DNA from: Ruoffia tabacinasalis
Lineage (GTDB): Bacteria; Bacillota; Bacilli; Lactobacillales; Aerococcaceae
NCBI RefSeq assembly: GCF_042652985.1
Contig: NZ_JBHSHQ010000016.1
Coordinates: 1 to 64,000 of the forward strand
Reading direction: 5' to 3'
DNA length: 64,000 bases
Shown here: in pieces, positions 24,841 to 33,650 of the stretch
How positions within the stretch are numbered: position 1 is the stretch's first letter
Layout of the letters: each line of letters opens with the position of its first letter
Program-made: the position numbers and the translations under genes
The notes under the pieces: generated by a model
Told to the model about the DNA's origin: nothing
What the model saw: only the letters and a program-made list of their open reading frames with translations
Database searches by the model: none

Positions 24841-26499
24841 TTATTTTATTAAAAATGCCACTGTTTCGTAGGCGTTCAACGTGATTGAATCAGACATTTC
24901 TTCTAATGTGCCATTACCAATTAGTTTCTTAGCCGATAGGCCTTTGAATTCATCTGGTAAAGTCACTGTAACTTCACCTGGATAGAAATGACTGAAGACT
25001 AATAACTTCTCATCTTCTAATTCACGCACATAAGCCATTACTTCTGGATGATCTAATAATAACCCACGGTAAGTCCCATCACTTATCACATCATATTCAC
25101 GACGTAATTTAATTAACTCTTGATAATATGAAAAGATTTGACCATTCGCTAATTCATTAGTGGCATTTACTTCTTTATAATTCGGTGCGACATTTAACCA
25201 AGGATTGCCCGTTGTAAAGCCTGCGTGATCACTGTCATCCCATTGAACGGGTGTACGACCATTATCACGTGATTTCGCTTGAATAATTTCAAGAGCTTCC
25301 GCTTCTGAGACACCTTTGTCTAAGAGAATTTGGTAATTGTTATGAGTTTCGATATCATTGTATTCTTCAATCGACGTATAATTAGGATTGGTCATTCCAA
25401 TTTCTTCACCTTGATAAATATATGGTGTTCCTCGTAAGAATTGAATGGTTTGAGCTAACATTGTCGCTGTTTCAAACGGATAGTTCTCAATATCTCCGAA
25501 GCGGCTATTCGCACGCGGTTGGTCATGATTACTTAAGAATAACGCATTCCATCCGTCACCATCTGACATTCCAGTTTGCCATTCATCTAAAATTCGTTTT
25601 AATTCCAAGAAATCAAAGTCTGGATTACTCCATTTCTCTCCATTTTCATAATCCACTTTTAGATGATGGAAATTAAATATCATACTTAACTCTTCTTCAG
25701 CTGGATTTGTGTAACGAACACCATTGGGTACGTCTGTCGATGACATTTCCCCGACAGTGACAATGTCTTCACGTGTCCCAAAAGAGGCTTGATTTAATTC
25801 TTTTACCCACTGATGAACGATCGGTGTGTCGGTATACAATGACTTTTCTTGAGCTGAGCCTGGTTCTTCACTATCAACAAAAGGTAATTCTTTCCCAATG
25901 ACATTTAATACATCAAATCGGAAGCCTTTGACCCCTTTGTCTAACCAAAAGTTCAAGACTTTCTGCAATTCTTTACGTACATTTGGATTGTACCAATTTA
26001 GATCTGCTTGGTGCACGTCATATAAGTGTAAATAATATAAATCTGTATCGCCAAATTTTTCCCAAGCCGGTCCACCAAATTTAGAATCCCAATTGGTTGG
26101 CAATGATCCGTCTTCTTTAGCTGGCTCTAAGTAGAAAAAATCTTGATAATATTGATCCCCGGCTAAAGCCTTTTGGAACCACTCATGTTCCGTTGATACA
26201 TGGTTAAATACCATATCCATCATTAAATCAATCCCACGCTTTTGAAGTTCTTCCATTAGCTCATCGAAGTCTTCCATTGTCCCGTAATCTGGATTGATTC
26301 CCGTATAATCACTCACATCATAACCATTGTCATATTGCGGTGAAGGATAGAATGGACTTGACCAAATCATATCAATACCAAGCTCTTTTAAGTAATCTAA
26401 TCTTTTTATTATTCCTTGTAAATCTCCATAACCATCACCCGTTGTATCTTGAAATGATTTTGGATAGATTTGATACATTACACGCTTTGATAATTTCAT
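24841..26499 (-). CDS. treC: Alpha,alpha-phosphotrehalase (GH13)
   Basis: 552 aa from ATG 26499, nine bases after AGGAGG. It is a GH13 alpha-glucosidase: the start MYQIYPKSFQDTTGDGYGDL, the conserved DMVFNHVS, the nucleophile Asp in GFRFDVLNV, the acid Glu in VGEMSS and the Asp in LSNHDQPR. Oligo-1,6-glucosidases share these motifs. The placement directly after a trehalose-type EIIBC gene and the presence of treR point to hydrolysis of trehalose-6-phosphate to glucose and glucose-6-phosphate. Confidence 0.9.
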   Translation of the reverse strand: MKLSKRVMYQIYPKSFQDTTGDGYGDLQGIIKRLDYLKELGIDMIWSSPFYPSPQYDNGYDVSDYTGINPDYGTMEDFDELMEELQKRGIDLMMDMVFNHVSTEHEWFQKALAGDQYYQDFFYLEPAKEDGSLPTNWDSKFGGPAWEKFGDTDLYYLHLYDVHQADLNWYNPNVRKELQKVLNFWLDKGVKGFRFDVLNVIGKELPFVDSEEPGSAQEKSLYTDTPIVHQWVKELNQASFGTREDIVTVGEMSSTDVPNGVRYTNPAEEELSMIFNFHHLKVDYENGEKWSNPDFDFLELKRILDEWQTGMSDGDGWNALFLSNHDQPRANSRFGDIENYPFETATMLAQTIQFLRGTPYIYQGEEIGMTNPNYTSIEEYNDIETHNNYQILLDKGVSEAEALEIIQAKSRDNGRTPVQWDDSDHAGFTTGNPWLNVAPNYKEVNATNELANGQIFSYYQELIKLRREYDVISDGTYRGLLLDHPEVMAYVRELEDEKLLVFSHFYPGEVTVTLPDEFKGLSAKKLIGNGTLEEMSDSITLNAYETVAFLIK

Positions 26500-26525
26500 T
26501 CTTAAGTTCCTCCTGTAATAAAAGA

Positions 26526-26552
26526 GCAGCAAGTTAGGATTAACTTGCTGCT
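26526..26552 (-). terminator. Intercistronic hairpin between treP and treC
   Basis: An 11-bp perfect stem (GCAGCAAGTTA and TAACTTGCTGC around a GGAT loop) with a short T tract on the minus strand. It probably lowers or stabilises expression between the transporter and hydrolase genes. Confidence 0.65.
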
Positions 26553-26574
26553 TCTATTGTAAATATAAACTTGC

Positions 26575-28050
26575 TTATGCTTTCTTCTCTGATTTGTTTT
26601 TAAAGAATGGGATATCGAAGTTTAATCCAGCATCCTGTAAGAAACCAACTTTATTAAAGACAAGTGTTAGAACAAATGGCACCACTAATGCTACTGCCAT
26701 CGCAATCCAGAACCACATTTGTGAATCAATATGAATAACTAGGAAACCAGGTAATCCACCAACACCAATCGCATTCGATTGAACGTTAAATGTTGTTGAA
26801 ATAAAGCCGGCAATTCCTGATCCTAACATCGCTGCAATAAATGGATAAATATATTTCAATGTTACCCCAAACATCGCTGGCTCTGTAACACCTAAGAATG
26901 ATGATACTGCTGATGGAATCGTAATTTGAGACTCATCTGCGTCTTTACGCGTTAACCACCATACACCCATTACAGCTGAACCTTGAGCAATATTAGATAA
27001 AGCAATCATTGGCCACAGACCTGTTGTACCAGTATCTGCGATTAATTGTGAATCGATCGCATTTGACATGTGATGTAATCCAGTAATAACTAATGGAGAG
27101 TAGAGTGCTCCGAATAAGAAACCGAATAATGATTTTAATGGTCCTGATAATCCAGCCAGAACAATTGTTGAAATTCCGTCACCAATCCACCAACCAATTG
27201 GTCCAAGCACCGTATGTGCAAGAATGACTGCTGGTAATAGTGATAGAAATGGAACAAAAATCATTGATACCATTTCTGGAACGACACGACGCCAGAATTT
27301 TTCTAAGTAACCTAATGACAGACCCGCTAACATCGCTGGTACAACTTGTGCTTGGTAACCAATCATATCTAATTGAACAAAACCAAAGTCCCATTGTGGT
27401 ACTTCACCTGTAGCTAATGCATCTGCTGCTCCATAGGCATTCAGTAATTGAGGTGATACTAATGTAAGTCCTAGTACAATACCTAGAATCTGTGTTGTAC
27501 CCATCTTACGTGTCACTGCCCAAGTAATACCTACCGGTAAGAAGTGGAATATTGCCTCACCCGGTAACCATAAGAAATGATTAATCCCGTTCCAGAATAC
27601 AGATGATTCTGCAATTGTTTGTCCGCCTAAACCTTCCCACGCAACACCTTCTAAAATATTACGGAAACCTAAGATAAGTCCCCCTACGATAATAGCTGGA
27701 ATAATCGGTGCGAAAATTTCAGCTAAGAACGTCATTGCTCTTTGCCACCATGATTGGTTTGTTTCTGATGCTTGTTTTACATCTGCTTTTGAAGCTTCTG
27801 ATACGCCAGAAATCGCCGCAAAGTCTTTATAAAATTCTGACACGTTATTACCAATAATGACTTGAAATTGACCTGCTTGCGTAAAACTTCCTTTTACAGA
27901 TGGTATAGCCTCAATTGCTTGAATATCCGCTTCACTTGGATCTTTTAACGCGAAACGCATACGTGTCGCACAGTGCGTTGCAGCATTAATATTATCGGAT
28001 CCACCAATATGCTCCAATAAGGCTTTAGCATCTTTTTCAAAATTTGCCAT
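26575..28050 (-). CDS. treP: PTS trehalose-specific EIIBC component
   Basis: 491 aa. The ATG at 28050 is chosen because the upstream ATG (28056) abuts the AGGAGG. The EIIB domain at 1-90 has the phosphocysteine in NAATHCATRMRF. The EIIC domain has about ten membrane helices from 105 to 480, including VITGLHHMSNAID and GVTEPAMFGVTLKYIYP. It imports trehalose as trehalose-6-phosphate. No EIIA domain is fused, so the glucose-type EIIA must come from elsewhere. The TreR operator and a cre site lie upstream. Confidence 0.92.
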   Translation of the reverse strand: MANFEKDAKALLEHIGGSDNINAATHCATRMRFALKDPSEADIQAIEAIPSVKGSFTQAGQFQVIIGNNVSEFYKDFAAISGVSEASKADVKQASETNQSWWQRAMTFLAEIFAPIIPAIIVGGLILGFRNILEGVAWEGLGGQTIAESSVFWNGINHFLWLPGEAIFHFLPVGITWAVTRKMGTTQILGIVLGLTLVSPQLLNAYGAADALATGEVPQWDFGFVQLDMIGYQAQVVPAMLAGLSLGYLEKFWRRVVPEMVSMIFVPFLSLLPAVILAHTVLGPIGWWIGDGISTIVLAGLSGPLKSLFGFLFGALYSPLVITGLHHMSNAIDSQLIADTGTTGLWPMIALSNIAQGSAVMGVWWLTRKDADESQITIPSAVSSFLGVTEPAMFGVTLKYIYPFIAAMLGSGIAGFISTTFNVQSNAIGVGGLPGFLVIHIDSQMWFWIAMAVALVVPFVLTLVFNKVGFLQDAGLNFDIPFFKNKSEKKA

Positions 28051-28067
28051 GTTCATCCTCCTTTTAC

Positions 28068-28079
28068 TTGTCTATACAA
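28068..28079 (-). promoter_or_regulatory. TreR operator
   Basis: TTGTCTATACAA matches the Bacillus subtilis tre operator TTGTATATACAA at 11 of 12 positions. It lies about 10-20 bp downstream of the predicted treP transcription start, where a bound repressor would block elongation or initiation. Confidence 0.8.
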
Positions 28080-28095
28080 CTTGTTTACACCTTAT

Positions 28096-28124
28096 ATTAT
28101 ATAATGAAAGCGTTTAATAAGCAA
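28096..28124 (-). promoter_or_regulatory. treP promoter with embedded cre site
   Basis: On the minus strand TTGCTT (28119-28124), 17 bp, TATAAT (28096-28101). The plus strand at 28105-28118 reads TGAAAGCGTTTAAT, matching the CcpA consensus TGWAARCGYTWNCW except for one position. A cre inside the promoter spacer implies catabolite repression. Confidence 0.78.
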
Positions 28125-28205
28125 TGCTTTTGTCTCGCTATATGAATTAATTTTAATATTATATTTTATATTTAAAAGATTTTACTGTTATATCAAGCTT
28201 TACAC

Positions 28206-28243
28206 AAAAACATCTTCCAACAAATTAATGTTGAAAGATGTTT
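28206..28243 (-). terminator. Terminator of the ugp operon
   Basis: A 15-bp stem with one mismatch (28208-28222 with 28229-28243) followed by T on the minus strand. Confidence 0.88.
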
Positions 28244-28245
28244 AA

Positions 28246-28983
28246 TTAGTGTTTTAATTGAATAGCTTCTTCGATTTCATTAGTAATGATACCACTTATA
28301 TTTAAATCTAATAATATTTGAATGTGCTTTGGCTCATTTACCGTATAAGCGTTAATTTTAATTCCTTGTTCCTGACACTCATTCATAATTTCTGGTGTAT
28401 GCAAAAGTGATACATAAGCAGGATGGTAATATTCTACTTGATGTGCCTGACAGTATGCACCAGGATCTAATATATTTGCTACCGTTAAGAAGCCACATCT
28501 TAAAGAGCTATCTAATTCTTTAACTTCTTTAATCGTATTATGATTAAATGACGAGAAAATCACTCGATCTTCAAGTTCTCTTTCCTTAACTAATTCAATG
28601 GCTTTTTCAACAATCCCATCATATTCTATGATGGATGTTTTAAACTCAATATTGACCATGAGTTCTGTCGTATTTAACCAATTTAAAAATTCATCTAAAG
28701 TAGGAATTTTGATATTGTCCTCGGTCTCATCTTCTAAATCATACATATTATTACGGAATTCAAATTCGCGTAATTCAGCCAATGTATAATCTCGAATGAA
28801 GCCTTTTCCATTGGATGTTCGATCAATTTCCTCATCATGACAGATAACAATTTTGCTGTCTTTCGTTAATTGAATATCCAATTCAATTCCATCTGCTCCG
28901 TACTCCAATGACTTTTGGAAAGCTAACATTGTATTCTCTGGAAACTTACCACTATACCCTCTGTGTGCAATAATTAGACTCAT
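28246..28983 (-). CDS. ugpQ: Glycerophosphodiester phosphodiesterase
   Basis: 245 aa from ATG 28983, one base after the ugpC stop. GDPD-family motifs are IAHRGYSGKFPENT at the start, GADGIELDIQLTKD with the metal-binding Glu-x-Asp, and ICHDEEIDRTSNG. The TIM barrel ends with NAYTVNEP. It hydrolyses glycerophosphodiesters to glycerol-3-phosphate and alcohol. There is no signal peptide, so it acts in the cytosol on substrates brought in by UgpABCE. Confidence 0.93.
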   Translation of the reverse strand: MSLIIAHRGYSGKFPENTMLAFQKSLEYGADGIELDIQLTKDSKIVICHDEEIDRTSNGKGFIRDYTLAELREFEFRNNMYDLEDETEDNIKIPTLDEFLNWLNTTELMVNIEFKTSIIEYDGIVEKAIELVKERELEDRVIFSSFNHNTIKEVKELDSSLRCGFLTVANILDPGAYCQAHQVEYYHPAYVSLLHTPEIMNECQEQGIKINAYTVNEPKHIQILLDLNISGIITNEIEEAIQLKH

Positions 28984-28984
28984 T

Positions 28985-30115
28985 TTAAAATTCACCTTCT
29001 ACTTTACGCGGCTCAAGGATTGTAAGTTCAGTCGACTTATCAAACAATAGAGCTTTGGTTAAATCAATTGAAATATTTACCTCTGAATCAAACGAAATCA
29101 TACGAGGTGGATTGAAACGAGCGGCACACTCACGTTTACTAGATCCTAAATCAAAGTAAAGGAAAGTATCTGAACCTACTTGTTCCACATTTTTCGCTCT
29201 GACTGTGACTGTATTACTATCAGTTAAATCAGTTTGGTAGTGGATATTTTCAGGACGAATACCTAATAATATTTCTTGTCCATTAATATCGATTTTAATA
29301 CGATCAACTAATTCTTGAGGGAGTAAGATATTCTTATCCGTTGTTTTGAAGTAAACTTCCTCACCCTCTTTAACTAACTTTCCATGTAACATGTTCATCT
29401 GTGGACTCCCGATAAACTCTGCAACGAAAACATTAACTGGATTGTAATAAAGATTTGCTGGCGTATCAAATTGTTCTACGTTACCAACACTCATGACTGC
29501 AATACGCGTTCCCATTGTCATTGCCTCTGTCTGATCATGTGTTACATAAACGAAAGTTGTCTCTAATTTACGGTGTAAACTCACAATCTCAGAACGCATT
29601 GTTACACGTAATTTAGCATCTAAGTTAGATAAAGGCTCATCTAATAAGAATACTTTAGGATTTCTTACCATCGCACGTCCTAAAGCCACACGTTGACGTT
29701 GTCCACCTGATAAGGCAGCAGGTTTTTTATCTAAAAGGTCTGTTAATTGCAAGATAGCTGCTACTTCATCTACTCGTTTATAACGGTCTGTTTTATTTAC
29801 GCCTGCCATACGCATAGCGAAGGCTACATTATCACGCACTGTCATATGTGGGTATAGTGCATAGGATTGGAATACCATTGCGATATCACGTTCTTTTGGT
29901 GGGATATTATTGACTAATGTATCACCAATGTACATCTCACCTTCTGATATTCCTTCAAGACCTGCAATCATACGTAAAGTCGTTGATTTTCCACATCCTG
30001 AAGGTCCTACTAATACGATAAATTCTTTATCTTCAATATCTAGATCAATATTTTTTACTGCTTTGTAGCCATCTTCATAAACTTTTGCTACTTTTTTTAA
30101 TTGTAATTTTGCCAT
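28985..30115 (-). CDS. ugpC: Sugar-type ABC transporter ATP-binding protein UgpC
   Basis: 376 aa. Walker A GPSGCGKST is near residue 38, the signature LSGGQRQR near 135, LLDEPLSNLDA near 155, and a C-terminal MalK-like TOBE domain spans about 240-370. MsmK-type ATPases look alike and may serve several transporters, but the position inside ugpBAE-Q supports UgpC. Confidence 0.9.
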   Translation of the reverse strand: MAKLQLKKVAKVYEDGYKAVKNIDLDIEDKEFIVLVGPSGCGKSTTLRMIAGLEGISEGEMYIGDTLVNNIPPKERDIAMVFQSYALYPHMTVRDNVAFAMRMAGVNKTDRYKRVDEVAAILQLTDLLDKKPAALSGGQRQRVALGRAMVRNPKVFLLDEPLSNLDAKLRVTMRSEIVSLHRKLETTFVYVTHDQTEAMTMGTRIAVMSVGNVEQFDTPANLYYNPVNVFVAEFIGSPQMNMLHGKLVKEGEEVYFKTTDKNILLPQELVDRIKIDINGQEILLGIRPENIHYQTDLTDSNTVTVRAKNVEQVGSDTFLYFDLGSSKRECAARFNPPRMISFDSEVNISIDLTKALLFDKSTELTILEPRKVEGEF

Positions 30116-30142
30116 ATTATTTTCCTTCTCCTTAAATTGGAA

Positions 30143-31003
30143 TTAACCTTTAACTGCTCCTGAAGTCAAGCCTTTAATCATATTACGTTGACCTACAATG
30201 AATATCGCTAAACTTGGAATCATACAGATTACAATACCTGCAACCATTAGAACTAATGATTGTGAATCCACACTATTTAGCATACTAATACCAATTTGAA
30301 CCGTCCGGTTCGAGTCATCATTCGTCACTAATAATGGCCACATATACATGTTCCATCCTGCCAGGAATGATTGAACTGCCATGGCACCAATCGTTGGTTT
30401 AATTAATGGTAAGACCATCGTAAAAGCAAATCGGAAGTCACTGCATCCATCTATTTTAGCTGACTCATAAATCTCATATGGGAAGTTTTCTAATGCTTGC
30501 ACACATAAGAATATATTGAAGGCTGAAACAATAAAAGGAATAATTAATACTGTGATAGAATCTGTTAATCCCCAGCCTGAAACCATTAAGAATTGTGAAA
30601 TAATAACGGCTTCTCCAGGAATCATCATTGTCGATAAGATGAGACCATAGATAATCCCTTTCCCTTTAAAATTCAAAAATCTAAAAGCAAAGGCTGCTAA
30701 GATTGAAGTTGTTATCTGCAATAAAGTAATTGAAACAGCAACAATTAGTGAGTTCATAATATAGCGACCGATAGGTGCAATATCAAATACATCAACAAAG
30801 TTTGATAATGTTGGGTTTTGAGGGAATAACACACTATTCGGATCATATAATTCACCTGATGGTTTAATGGCCATTAAAAATGCATAAATTAATGGGAACA
30901 TAATAATTAACCAGGCAATAACATTTAATACGATTAGGGCAAATCTCCCTAATTTTCGGCGTCGAATATATCTTTTATCAGTAGCATTTATTGGTGCTTG
31001 CAT
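30143..31003 (-). CDS. ugpE: Glycerol-3-phosphate ABC permease UgpE
   Basis: 286 aa, six membrane segments, with the MalG-type EAA loop ESAKIDGCSDFRFAFTMVLPLIKP. The start overlaps the ugpA stop by one base. It forms the membrane channel with UgpA. Confidence 0.9.
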   Translation of the reverse strand: MQAPINATDKRYIRRRKLGRFALIVLNVIAWLIIMFPLIYAFLMAIKPSGELYDPNSVLFPQNPTLSNFVDVFDIAPIGRYIMNSLIVAVSITLLQITTSILAAFAFRFLNFKGKGIIYGLILSTMMIPGEAVIISQFLMVSGWGLTDSITVLIIPFIVSAFNIFLCVQALENFPYEIYESAKIDGCSDFRFAFTMVLPLIKPTIGAMAVQSFLAGWNMYMWPLLVTNDDSNRTVQIGISMLNSVDSQSLVLMVAGIVICMIPSLAIFIVGQRNMIKGLTSGAVKG

Positions 31004-31887
31004 TAGTTATTTGCCCCCTTTCTAAATTTGAACATAATCACTGTAAGTATCATTACAATAATGAATAATACAACAGACTCCGCTGAAGCAAATCCATAAC
31101 GGTAATTCATAAAAGCATTTCGGTAGATATCGTAAACAATGACGTTCGTAGATTGTCCTGGTCCACCTTTTGTTAAGATATTAATTTGGCCAAAACCTTG
31201 GAATGCATTAATGACATTCGTCACAATAACGAAGAATAACGTTGGCTTTAGAGATGGGAGCGTAATGAATAAAAACTTCTGAAAACCATTCGCTCCATCA
31301 ATTGACCCACTCTCATACAATGATTCATCAATACTTGCTAAGCCTGAACTGAAATAAAGAAAATTCATCCCACTGTTCAACCAACCGGTTAAAATACCTA
31401 CTGCAAGAAGAGCATAGTCTGGATTCGCTAAATAGTTAGTAAATGTACCAAATAAACGATTAACAATACCTACGGTTGGATTTAGCATCACTTGAAAAAT
31501 CATTGCCATTCCTGCAGATGCGATTGCCATAGGCATCGCATAACTTGCACTGAAAAATTTAATACCTGGGAATGTCTTCTGACACAGTAGAGCAGTTAAG
31601 AATCCAATAACTACTCCAAAACCTACAACAATTAATACAAAGTTTAACGTCACTAACACACTATTCCAGAAACTACTACTAGTTAATAACTCTTGATAAT
31701 TACCTAAACCAAGAAACTCTGCATTCTCCCCTAAATTATTCGTTAGGAATAAACTTCTATAAAGCGTCTGGATAAATGGCCAAAACATGAACACACTTAA
31801 AACTATGATAGCAGGTAATAAATAGCCATAACCTTTTATTCGATCAAATAAAGAGCGCTCTTCTTTAATGATTTTTGCTTGTTCCAT
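31003..31887 (-). CDS. ugpA: Glycerol-3-phosphate ABC permease UgpA
   Basis: 294 aa, six membrane segments, with the MalF-type EAA loop YESGSIDGANGFQKFLFITLPSLKP. It is separated from ugpB by about 200 bp that hold two hairpins. AAGGAGACGAGT precedes the ATG. Confidence 0.9.
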   Translation of the reverse strand: MEQAKIIKEERSLFDRIKGYGYLLPAIIVLSVFMFWPFIQTLYRSLFLTNNLGENAEFLGLGNYQELLTSSSFWNSVLVTLNFVLIVVGFGVVIGFLTALLCQKTFPGIKFFSASYAMPMAIASAGMAMIFQVMLNPTVGIVNRLFGTFTNYLANPDYALLAVGILTGWLNSGMNFLYFSSGLASIDESLYESGSIDGANGFQKFLFITLPSLKPTLFFVIVTNVINAFQGFGQINILTKGGPGQSTNVIVYDIYRNAFMNYRYGFASAESVVLFIIVMILTVIMFKFRKGANN

Positions 31888-31915
31888 ACTCGTCTCCTTG
31901 TCTTTCTGTGATTAA

Positions 31916-31962
31916 AAAATAAAAGTTGGGTATACGACGTTAACAGTATAGTCCCAACCTTT
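31916..31962 (-). terminator. Attenuating terminator between ugpB and ugpA
   Basis: A 14-bp stem with a small bulge (31921-31935 with 31946-31962) followed by ATTTTTT on the minus strand. It likely ends most transcripts after the binding-protein gene so that UgpB outnumbers the permeases. Confidence 0.75.
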
Positions 31963-32001
31963 AAGTTTATGTTATTTATTAAATGTACTTCTATAAAATT
32001 A

Positions 32002-32061
32002 CAATAGGATACAATCACTTTTTAGTTTTTTATACTAAAATTAAGTAATTGTCTCCTATTG
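32002..32061 (-). repeat. Long imperfect hairpin in the ugpB-ugpA intergenic RNA
   Basis: The arms 32002-32020 and 32043-32061 pair over 19 bp with two mismatches around an AT-rich loop. The hairpin has no T tract, so it fits an mRNA-stabilising 3' structure better than a terminator. Confidence 0.65.
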
Positions 32062-32084
32062 AATTGTTCTTATATTAAAGAATA

Positions 32085-33401
32085 TTATTGGTTAGCTGCG
32101 TTGTAGTTTTCAATTGCTGCGTTTACTTGATCAGCCATTGATTGAGCTGCTCCAGCTGCGTCTGTTGAACCATTTAATAAGTTTTCTAATTCATTTTCAT
32201 AAATTTGACGTGCTTCTTGGTTCACACCAGATAATGCACCTTGTGATTCAGGAGTTGACTCATGTAATTGGTCAATCGCTGTTTGGAATTGAGGGAACTC
32301 AGCTAAGTTATCTAAGAATACTTGCTCTTCGTGAGTTGCTGTTGTGATTGGGAAGTATCCTGTATCACGGTTCCATTTCGCTTGAGATTCTGGTGAAATT
32401 AAGAATTCGATGAATTCCCAAGTTGCTTGTTTCTTAGCGTCGTCACCAGATTCGATCATCCATAATGAAGCTCCACCGATTGAAACGCCACCTTGGTCTT
32501 CTTCGTCAACACCTGGGAAGTAAGCAGTTCCTACTTCAAAACGTCCGTCAACTTCTGTTAAGATTTGACGTAAACTCGCAGTTGAACCAATTGTAATTGC
32601 TGATTGTCCAGCTACGAATTCTGGTTGTCCACCTGTACGTCCTACGTTAGGGATTGCTCCGGCTTCCATACCTTCTAACCATTTAGAGATAGTTTTTTCC
32701 ATTGCTCCGTTTTCAACGAATACAGTTTCAGTTGGCGCGCCTTCACGTCCATTACCGTTGTCATAGATATCTGCTTCTTGTTTAGAGAACCATTGTTCTA
32801 AATACCAACCGTAGATTTGTAAAGAGATTGGCATTGCTGCTCCAGCTTCTTGTAATTGTGGTGCAATTTCAATGATTTCTGCTAAAGAACTAGGTGCTTC
32901 TTCAATACCAGCTGCTTCAAAAATATCAGCGTTATAGTACATAATTGGAGTTGAAGAGTTGAATGGCATAGAATTTAATTGATCATCAATTGTATAGTAT
33001 GCAGCTAAGTTAGGTTCGATTTGAGAGATATCATAACCACTTGAATCAATGAATTCTTGAACTGGAACAGTTAAACCTGAATCAATCATGAATGTTGTTC
33101 CTAATTCAAATACTTGAACAATGTCAGCTCCAACTTCAGATCCTGAAGCAGATGAGCGTAATTTTGTTAATGTCTCATCATAAGTTCCTTGGTACTGAGC
33201 GTTAACAGTAACTCCATCTTGAGATTCGTTAAATTCGTCTACTAAAGCTTGTAAAGCTTCACCAGCATTTCCACCCATTCCATGCCAGAAAACTAATTCA
33301 ACAGGTTCTTGAGCATAAACACCTGTTGCAGTTAATCCTAAGTTACCCACAAATAATATGGCTAAAATAATAAATGTAAAAACTTTTTTAATTGTATTCA
33401 A
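32085..33401 (-). CDS. ugpB: Glycerol-3-phosphate/glycerophosphodiester-binding protein UgpB, non-lipidated
   Basis: 438 aa from TTG 33401, nine bases after AGGAGG; the upstream part of the open frame is leader. The signal peptide ends GVYA at about residue 30 and is followed by QEPVELVFWHGMGG. The mature protein has no cysteine, so no lipobox. UgpB-like segments are IVQVFELGTTFMIDS, LNSMPFNSSTPIMYYN, VSIGGASLWM and GYFPIT, matching E. coli UgpB. It captures sn-glycerol-3-phosphate or its diesters. First gene of the Pho-type operon ugpBAECQ. Confidence 0.93.
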   Translation of the reverse strand: MNTIKKVFTFIILAILFVGNLGLTATGVYAQEPVELVFWHGMGGNAGEALQALVDEFNESQDGVTVNAQYQGTYDETLTKLRSSASGSEVGADIVQVFELGTTFMIDSGLTVPVQEFIDSSGYDISQIEPNLAAYYTIDDQLNSMPFNSSTPIMYYNADIFEAAGIEEAPSSLAEIIEIAPQLQEAGAAMPISLQIYGWYLEQWFSKQEADIYDNGNGREGAPTETVFVENGAMEKTISKWLEGMEAGAIPNVGRTGGQPEFVAGQSAITIGSTASLRQILTEVDGRFEVGTAYFPGVDEEDQGGVSIGGASLWMIESGDDAKKQATWEFIEFLISPESQAKWNRDTGYFPITTATHEEQVFLDNLAEFPQFQTAIDQLHESTPESQGALSGVNQEARQIYENELENLLNGSTDAAGAAQSMADQVNAAIENYNAANQ

Positions 33402-33465
33402 GATACAATTCCTCCTTATAATTAATTTTAGAAACGCAACAACCCTGCATTCATTTCCGACTTTT

Positions 33466-33550
33466 ATCATATAAAGTGGATATTAATTTAACGTAAATAT
33501 TATGTAAAGATTGGTCTTTCTATGTAAAGTTTATGTAAATTTAATGTTAA
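33466..33550 (-). promoter_or_regulatory. Pho box array and ugpB promoter
   Basis: The minus strand carries five TTWACR-type hexamers: TTAACA (33545-33550), TTTACA (33534-33539), TTTACA (33523-33528), TTTACA (33503-33508) and TTTACG (33492-33497). Most are spaced 11 bp start to start, as in Gram-positive PhoP boxes. A TATGAT -10 (33466-33471) follows about 20 bp after the last one, where the Pho box replaces the -35. The ugp operon is therefore probably induced by phosphate starvation. Confidence 0.78.
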
Positions 33551-33611
33551 GGCATCTTATTGTATCGAACTTTATAATAACTATTCCTTCATATCCAACT
33601 AGCTCTAATTT

Positions 33612-33620
33612 TGGTATAAT
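33612..33620 (+). promoter_or_regulatory. Extended -10 promoter of the GT8 gene
   Basis: TGGTATAAT, an extended -10, about 30 bp before the start. There is no clear -35, and an ATGGAGG ribosome site follows. Confidence 0.55.
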
Positions 33621-33650
33621 CGATTCAACAGTAAAAATGGAGGCTTTTAA

